Below the pieces are notes generated by a model. That model did not search any database. It had not been told where the DNA came from and worked only from the letters and a program-made list of their open reading frames with translations. A program made the translations under genes and the position numbers. From Brooklawnia sp032229645 (GTDB lineage: Bacteria > Actinomycetota > Actinomycetes > Propionibacteriales > Propionibacteriaceae): 64,000 nt of DNA. Of the stretch, positions 58,386 to 64,000 are shown one piece after another; within the stretch, counting starts at the first letter, position 1, and every line of letters starts with the position of its first letter. The DNA lies in the NCBI GenBank assembly GCA_963722295.1, contig CAVRLB010000002.1, forward strand, positions 248,001 through 312,000. The letters run 5' to 3'.

Positions 58386-61300
58386 TCGATGCTGCCGCAC
58401 TGGTGACAGATCTGAAGCAACAGGTGCTCGCATTGGAAAGCGACCTGCGCAAGCGTCTTACGCTGCCTGAGTTCGACGAGCCGTGGCGTGCAGAATATGG
58501 TCAAGCGTTCGCGGCGGAACGCACCGGGCAGACCTGGACGCAGTGGGCCGACGACCGTATCACTCAAGCCGCCGTCTCCTGGGTATTGACGACTGTATTC
58601 ATCCGGTTCTGCGAGGACAACCGGCTGCTCGCGCCGGTCTGGATCTCCGGACCTGGCGAGCGACGCCAGGAGGCATTGGACGCACAGAACGCCTACTTTC
58701 GCCGCCATGGCGAAGACACCGATCGAGAATGGCTCCAGCAAGCGATTGATTACTTGGCGAGCACTCCAGCGACCACCGCCTTGGTGGGTCAGCAGGCCAT
58801 GCTCCATCTGATTTCGCCTTCTGGCAATGCGGTCACCAAGCTCTTGGGTTTTTGGCGGCAGCGCGGAGCCGATGGTAATCAGGTCTACGACTTCATCGAT
58901 CCTGAGCTAGACACAAGGTTCTTGGGCGACCTCTATCAGGATCTTTCGGAACACGCCAAGAAGACCTACGCCCTGCTGCAGACCCCTGAGTTCGTCGAAG
59001 AGTTCATCCTTGACCGGGCACTCGAGCCCGCCCTTGCCGAGCGGCCGCTCGAGGGATTCAAGATGATCGATCCAGCGTGTGGGTCCGGCCACTTTCTACT
59101 CGGGGCTTTTGACCGACTGCTCGCCAGGTGGGATGCAGAAGCGCCGGCGCTCGGGCCCCGGGACCGTGTGCAGAAGGCGCTGGACGGAGTCTGGGGCGTC
59201 GACATCAACCCGTTCGCGGTGATCATCGCCACCTTCCGTCTTACGGTGGCCGCGCTTCAAGCAATCAACGAGACGTCGCTGGAGAATGCGGTCGACTTCA
59301 GCTATCACGTACTGGCCGGGGATTCGCTGTGGTTCAGCCATCCGCAAGACGCATTGATCGCGGAGCGCCCGGATTACGCATATTCGACGGAGAGCAGTGA
59401 GGCTCTAGCCTCCGCACTCACTCATGGCCAATACGATGCCGTTGTCGCGAATCCGCCCTACATTACCGTAAAAGACAAAGCATTAAACGCACGGTATCGG
59501 GAGCGGTATAACTACCTAAAGGGGCAATACCAGCTCACCGCACCATTTATGGAGCTTCTTTTCACCTTGGCCAAGAGAGGTGATAACGGCGGTCCTTCAG
59601 GATGGGTTGGGCAAATTACGTCGAACGGTTTCATGAAACGTGAGTTCGGAACCGCCGTCATCGAGAATCTCCTTTCCAAACTCGATCTTCGGCTAATAGT
59701 AGACACTTCTGGGGCTTACATTCCTGGACATGGCACACCAACGGTCATAATCGTAGGGCGTAACCACTCCGCTTCTCATCAGCCGGTACGAGCCATCCTA
59801 GGTATTCAGGGAGAGCCGGGCCGACCCAATATTCCCTCCGAAGGATTCGTGTGGTCCTCCATAGTCTCCCACTTTGGAGAATCCGGCTATTCAGACAAGT
59901 GGCTTAGCGTGACTGACCTTTCTCGGCAGATGCTCAACCGCCATCCTTGGAGTTTGAGTGGCGGCGCGGCACCGAAAGTGCTTGAACAACTCGAATTACA
60001 AAAACGGCGACTCAAGAAGCACGTTAGCGAAATAGGCCGAACCACGCACACGGGAAATGACGAAGCATTCTTCGTGCCGATGGGTTCTGTTCGGACTCAT
60101 GGTCTCTTGGATGATGTTGTTCCAGTTGTCCTAGGAGAAGACATCCGCGACTATCAGCTGTCGCCAACCAATGAGACGATTTTCCCCTACAACGGCAAGG
60201 GGCAATCACGCAAGCCAGGAAAGCCAGCCTTAAATTACCTCTGGCGAGTTCGCCGCTTCTTGGAAACGCAACTGGACTTCGGTCAAACCAAGCAAGAGCG
60301 TAACCTACGTTGGTTCGACCATTCAATGTTTTTCCCGAACCGCTACCACCAGCCATTAGGTCTTGCCTTCGCGTTCGTGGCAACGCATAACCACTTCGTC
60401 CTCGATCGAGGCGGCAAGGTTTTCAATCGCTCGGCACCCGTGATTAAGCTGCCGAAGGGGGCGTCCGAGGACGATCATCTGGAACTATTGGGGGTGCTGA
60501 ACTCGTCCACGGCCTGTTTCTGGTTGAAACAAAACAGCCATAACAAGGGCAGCACTGTTGACAGCAAGGGTGCGCGCCAAACCACGGTATCGTGGGAGAA
60601 CTTCTACGAGTTCACGGGAACCACCCTGAAGAATTTCTCGCTGCCCGCGCACCTTCCGCTGGAGCGCGCCCGCACGTTGGACACCCTGGCTCAGCGATTG
60701 TCGTCCCAGCAGGTAAGAGCACTGATCGCAGAGCAAACCCCCACCCACGAGTTGCTCAGTGCGGCCGAGACCAATCAGGCGTCGCTTCGTGCCCAGATGA
60801 TTGCTCAGCAGGAGGAGCTCGACTGGGAGGTTTATAAACTGTACGGGCTCTATGACGAATCCCTGGTGCTCGACCGCGAACCGCCCGAGATCCGCCTGGG
60901 TGAGCGTGCTTTCGAGATCGTGTTGGCCCGTAAGATCGCCGCCGGTGAAGAGGACACGGCGTGGTTTGACCGGCATGGGTCGACACCGCTCACCGAGATT
61001 CCCGATCGATGGCCGGCTGACTATCGCAATCTGGTACAGCGCCGCATCGATGTAATCGAATCCGATGCCGCAATCGGGCTTTTGGAGACACCAGAGTTCA
61101 AGCGGCGGTGGTCGACCGAGTCTTTCGCTGAACAACAGGAGAAGGCTCTTCGCGATTGGCTGCTCGACAAAGTCGAAGACAAAGCTCTATGGTTCGATCC
61201 TCAGGGACGGCCAAACCCGCAATCGATTGGGCAGTTGGCTGACAGATTGGGACGTGACGAGACTTTCCGAAGCGTCCTGGAGCTGTGGCAAGGGCACCAA

Positions 61301-61900
61301 AACATCCGCATATCTGAAGCGCTAAAGGATCTGCTCTCGCCGGAGGCTGTCCCCTATTTGGCTGCGTTTAGGCTAAAGGATTCTGGGATGCGGAAGTTCG
61401 CGGACTGGCAGCGCACCTGGGACCTGCAGACACGTGAAGACCGTGGCGAAGATGTCGGAAAGGTCCCGGTGCCGCCGAAATATACCAGCGGGGATTTCCG
61501 TAAGCAGTCCTACTGGTCGGCGCGCGGCAAGCTCGACGTTCCAAAGGAACGCTTCATTGCATACCCGAACGGAAGCCGAGAAACAGATCCGACCCTGCTA
61601 CTCGGCTGGGCCGGATGGACCCATGCTCAGCAATCGCTCGCTCTAGCCATGATCATTCAAGAGCGGCAGGCAGAAGGCACTGATCGCGAAACCCTCGTCC
61701 CGCTAGTGGCAGGCCTGACGGAGGTACAAAGGTGGGTCGAGCTTTGGCACCGGGACATCGATCCGGACTTCGGCATCAGCCCGGCCGAATTCGGCGAACA
61801 ATTGATCAAAGACCATCTGAGCAATCTCGGATTGACCCGCGACGACCTGGCCGCCTGGCGTCCACCAGCCGCGACTCGTGGAAGGAAGACTCGCCGATGA
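58382..61900 (+). CDS. pglX: BREX-2 adenine-specific DNA methyltransferase PglX
   Basis: 1172 residues. Class I MTase motifs: MIDPACGSGHFLLGAFDRLL (AdoMet binding, about 228-247) and AVVANPPYITVKDK with catalytic NPPY (about 357-360); the long C-terminal part carries target recognition (FYEFTGTTLKNFS region) and SSQQVRALIAEQTPTHELL. In BREX the MTase marks host DNA at N6-adenine and takes part in phage exclusion. Coupled to both pglW and pglY by ATGA overlaps. Length is near the usual 1200. Confidence 0.93.
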   Translation: MIDAAALVTDLKQQVLALESDLRKRLTLPEFDEPWRAEYGQAFAAERTGQTWTQWADDRITQAAVSWVLTTVFIRFCEDNRLLAPVWISGPGERRQEALDAQNAYFRRHGEDTDREWLQQAIDYLASTPATTALVGQQAMLHLISPSGNAVTKLLGFWRQRGADGNQVYDFIDPELDTRFLGDLYQDLSEHAKKTYALLQTPEFVEEFILDRALEPALAERPLEGFKMIDPACGSGHFLLGAFDRLLARWDAEAPALGPRDRVQKALDGVWGVDINPFAVIIATFRLTVAALQAINETSLENAVDFSYHVLAGDSLWFSHPQDALIAERPDYAYSTESSEALASALTHGQYDAVVANPPYITVKDKALNARYRERYNYLKGQYQLTAPFMELLFTLAKRGDNGGPSGWVGQITSNGFMKREFGTAVIENLLSKLDLRLIVDTSGAYIPGHGTPTVIIVGRNHSASHQPVRAILGIQGEPGRPNIPSEGFVWSSIVSHFGESGYSDKWLSVTDLSRQMLNRHPWSLSGGAAPKVLEQLELQKRRLKKHVSEIGRTTHTGNDEAFFVPMGSVRTHGLLDDVVPVVLGEDIRDYQLSPTNETIFPYNGKGQSRKPGKPALNYLWRVRRFLETQLDFGQTKQERNLRWFDHSMFFPNRYHQPLGLAFAFVATHNHFVLDRGGKVFNRSAPVIKLPKGASEDDHLELLGVLNSSTACFWLKQNSHNKGSTVDSKGARQTTVSWENFYEFTGTTLKNFSLPAHLPLERARTLDTLAQRLSSQQVRALIAEQTPTHELLSAAETNQASLRAQMIAQQEELDWEVYKLYGLYDESLVLDREPPEIRLGERAFEIVLARKIAAGEEDTAWFDRHGSTPLTEIPDRWPADYRNLVQRRIDVIESDAAIGLLETPEFKRRWSTESFAEQQEKALRDWLLDKVEDKALWFDPQGRPNPQSIGQLADRLGRDETFRSVLELWQGHQNIRISEALKDLLSPEAVPYLAAFRLKDSGMRKFADWQRTWDLQTREDRGEDVGKVPVPPKYTSGDFRKQSYWSARGKLDVPKERFIAYPNGSRETDPTLLLGWAGWTHAQQSLALAMIIQERQAEGTDRETLVPLVAGLTEVQRWVELWHRDIDPDFGISPAEFGEQLIKDHLSNLGLTRDDLAAWRPPAATRGRKTRR

Positions 61901-64000
61901 GCACCCTGCTCCGTGACATTTTTACTATCCCCGATCACTCCGAAGACTCCGATTACGTCTTGAAACTGGTCGAGTCGGTTGACGATGATCACCTGGCCGC
62001 CACCCTCAGTAGCTATATCGTCACCCCCGATCTAGCACGAGCCTTCGACAAGGCACTCGGTCTGGTCAGTGACGCGATCAAAGACAACACCAGCCGTGGG
62101 GCGTTCCTCACCGGATCATTCGGCTCCGGCAAGTCGCACTTCATGGCTGTGCTATATGCCCTGCTTCAGCAAAACCCGCAGGCCCGGGCGATCACCGGAC
62201 TAACCGAGACCACCGCCAAACATGATCCTGCCTTGCAGCAGCGCCACATTCTTCCATTGACTATTCACATGCTTGACGCGAAGTCGATGGAACAGGCGAT
62301 CTTCGACGCTTACCTTCGCCAGCTCAAACAGCAGCACCCGGATATGACTCCTCCCGTCCTGCACCAAAGCGGCAAGCTACTAGATGATGCCGACTCGATG
62401 CGCGCCAGATTAGGCGACGATGCCTTCTTCGACCTGCTCAACGATTCGGACGAAGGATCCTCAGCCGACGACCCGTGGGGTTCGCTTCTTGGCGATGCCA
62501 ATAGATGGCAAGCGACGAGCTATGCATCCGCACGAGCTGCGGCACCCGGTGACCCACACCGCGCGGAACTGGTCAATGCACTAACCAACCGGATCTACCG
62601 CAATTTCGCGGGCGCCAACGAATATCTAAGTCTCGACGAAGGCCTGACTGCCATCTCGAGACATGCCAAATCGCTCGGTTACGACGCTGTGGTGCTCTTC
62701 TTGGACGAGCTGGTGCTATGGCTGGCGTTCCAGGTGCGCGACGTGCAGTTCTTTGGACGAGAAACCCAGAAGCTGTCAAAGCTGGTCGAAGGCGGCCAGG
62801 GTGGACGCCAGATTCCCTTCATCTCGTTTATCGCCCGGCAGGTCGACCTGCGACGATGGCTCGCGGATTCAGGAGCGAGCGGCCAAGAACAAGCCGCTCT
62901 CGAGCAAGGCTTCGAGTTCCAATCTGGGCGCTTCCCTTCGATCAAGCTCGGCGACGACAACCTGCCGTATGTCGCTCATCAACGGCTGCTAACCCCCAAG
63001 AGTCCCGCGGCGCAAGCCGAGATCGATCACGCTTTTGATGCGCTCGACCGACGAAGCGATGCGTGGGACGTCTTGCTGGACGGCAGCAATACAGACGAGC
63101 AGCATCGCAGTGCCGACGCCGAACAGTTCCGGCTCACCTACCCGTTCTCCCCCGCGTTGGTGTCAACGCTGCGTTCGCTGGCCGCGGTGATGCAACGTGA
63201 ACGTACCGCGCTGAAAGTGATGCAGGAGCTCTTGGTCACCCAGCGCAATACACTCACCATCGACGATGTTATCCCTGTTGGCGATGCCTTTGACCTGCTC
63301 ATCACCGGGGGCTCTGGCCAACAACCGTTGGACGAAGCATCGGCAGCCTTGTTCAGAGCCGCGGACTCCTTGTACCGAGAAAGACTTCACCCAGTCATTC
63401 TCAAGATCAACAACGTCACCGAGGACGACCTCGCCGCAGACCGCGCCACGCCCGCAGTAAACGCCGACCTAAGGCTCGCCAAGACCTTACTACTCAGCGC
63501 GGTAGCACCGAATGTCCCAGCGCTGAAGGGGCTGACCGCATCACGCCTGGCGGCCCTCAACCACGGATCGATCCGTTCGCCATTGCCTGGTGGCGAGGTT
63601 TCCACCGTTCTGGCGAAGGTGCGTAGCTGGGCCGGACAGATACCTGAGATAAGGGTGGAACCCGAGAGCCGCAACCCGTTGATCAGCGTGCAGCTGTCAG
63701 ATGTGGATTATGAGTCGGTTGTCGATCGCGCCCGCATCGAAGACAACGAGGGCCGCCGTATCGAGCTGATTCAGCGGCTGATCGCCGATGAGCTGGGGAT
63801 TTCGCTCGGTCAACAAGACGCACTCGGCGCCTACCTGCACCCGATTACGTGGCGTGGCTCGCGACGTGAGATCGACCTGGTTTTCGGCAACGTACGTGAT
63901 GCCAGTTGGCTTACTGATGAGCATTTCAGGGCCAGGCCAGGCACTTGGAGATTTGTCATCGACCGTCCATATGACGAGGCCGGGCATTCGCCTACCGAAG
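61897..64000 (+). CDS. pglY: BREX-2 ATPase PglY (partial, continues past the window)
   Basis: At least 701 residues from ATG 61897, open to the window end. MSTLLRDIFTIPDHSEDSDY leads to Walker A AFLTGSFGSGKSHFMAVLYA (Lys79), followed by MLDAKSMEQAIFDAYLRQL and VVLFLDELVLWLAF, a Walker B. This is the P-loop ATPase of BREX-2/Pgl; full-length PglY is about 1200-1300 residues. pglZ and the remaining BREX-2 genes should lie to the right of the window. Confidence 0.92.
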   Translation, partial: MSTLLRDIFTIPDHSEDSDYVLKLVESVDDDHLAATLSSYIVTPDLARAFDKALGLVSDAIKDNTSRGAFLTGSFGSGKSHFMAVLYALLQQNPQARAITGLTETTAKHDPALQQRHILPLTIHMLDAKSMEQAIFDAYLRQLKQQHPDMTPPVLHQSGKLLDDADSMRARLGDDAFFDLLNDSDEGSSADDPWGSLLGDANRWQATSYASARAAAPGDPHRAELVNALTNRIYRNFAGANEYLSLDEGLTAISRHAKSLGYDAVVLFLDELVLWLAFQVRDVQFFGRETQKLSKLVEGGQGGRQIPFISFIARQVDLRRWLADSGASGQEQAALEQGFEFQSGRFPSIKLGDDNLPYVAHQRLLTPKSPAAQAEIDHAFDALDRRSDAWDVLLDGSNTDEQHRSADAEQFRLTYPFSPALVSTLRSLAAVMQRERTALKVMQELLVTQRNTLTIDDVIPVGDAFDLLITGGSGQQPLDEASAALFRAADSLYRERLHPVILKINNVTEDDLAADRATPAVNADLRLAKTLLLSAVAPNVPALKGLTASRLAALNHGSIRSPLPGGEVSTVLAKVRSWAGQIPEIRVEPESRNPLISVQLSDVDYESVVDRARIEDNEGRRIELIQRLIADELGISLGQQDALGAYLHPITWRGSRREIDLVFGNVRDASWLTDEHFRARPGTWRFVIDRPYDEAGHSPTE

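Overview
The window comes from a high-GC actinobacterium. Supporting signs are frequent GTG starts, leaderless promoters of the form TANNNT-N6-ATG/GTG, an actinobacterial-type MobF relaxase, and strong G/C third positions. A member of the Mycobacteriales is plausible but cannot be proven from the sequence. Positions 1-7319 look like ordinary chromosome. From 7325 to the right edge the window is accessory DNA: plasmid or conjugative-element genes, insertion elements, toxin-antitoxin (TA) modules and phage-defence genes.

Layout. 1-728: end of a histidine kinase and its NarL-type response regulator. 864-7319: a FixABCX electron-transfer operon (ETF beta, ETF alpha, ETF-quinone-oxidoreductase-like FixC, ferredoxin FixX) with a flavoprotein reductase between fixB and fixC, followed by an aldehyde dehydrogenase. 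7325-23800: a segment bounded by two direct repeats that carry the 3' half of a tRNA-Thr(CGT). It holds an AbiEii fragment, a RelE-type TA pair, a complete IS21-family element, an AbiEi regulator, an orphan HigA beside a deleted HigB, an unfamiliar two-gene operon (13670-17654, second protein with a DUF4365-like nuclease domain), and a decayed MobF relaxase locus split by a serine-integrase-type insertion carrying a PIN TA module. 23898-35650: a second PIN TA module and a mostly minus-strand plasmid gene set (HTH proteins, unknown proteins, ArdC antirestriction, a DUF1016 nuclease). A Tn554-like pair of tyrosine recombinases has split ardC.

35934-45556: further defence-type cargo: a DUF6414-like protein, an antiviral-type reverse transcriptase, IS and ABC-transporter debris, and a three-gene operon ending in a caspase-NACHT/AAA-WD40 protein interrupted by one in-frame TAG. 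45646-52638: the intact paralogue of the decayed relaxase locus (zinc-ribbon protein, 1890-residue relaxase-helicase-primase) and an A24 prepilin peptidase. 52711-64000: an AlbA_2/Schlafen-type protein and the first three genes of a BREX type 2 (Pgl) system, pglW-pglX-pglY, with pglY running off the window.

How it works together. The plasmid-type genes share an upstream element, GAGCAGGA-N15/16-CTTGTGG, found before six genes or operons with a weaker seventh, so they may form one regulon. The defence cargo instead mostly uses leaderless promoters and looks independently acquired. The two paralogous plasmid modules, one intact and one decaying, suggest two related elements accumulated at one site. 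The best candidates for undescribed biology are the 13670-17654 operon, the caspase operon at 40843-45024, and the shared regulatory element.
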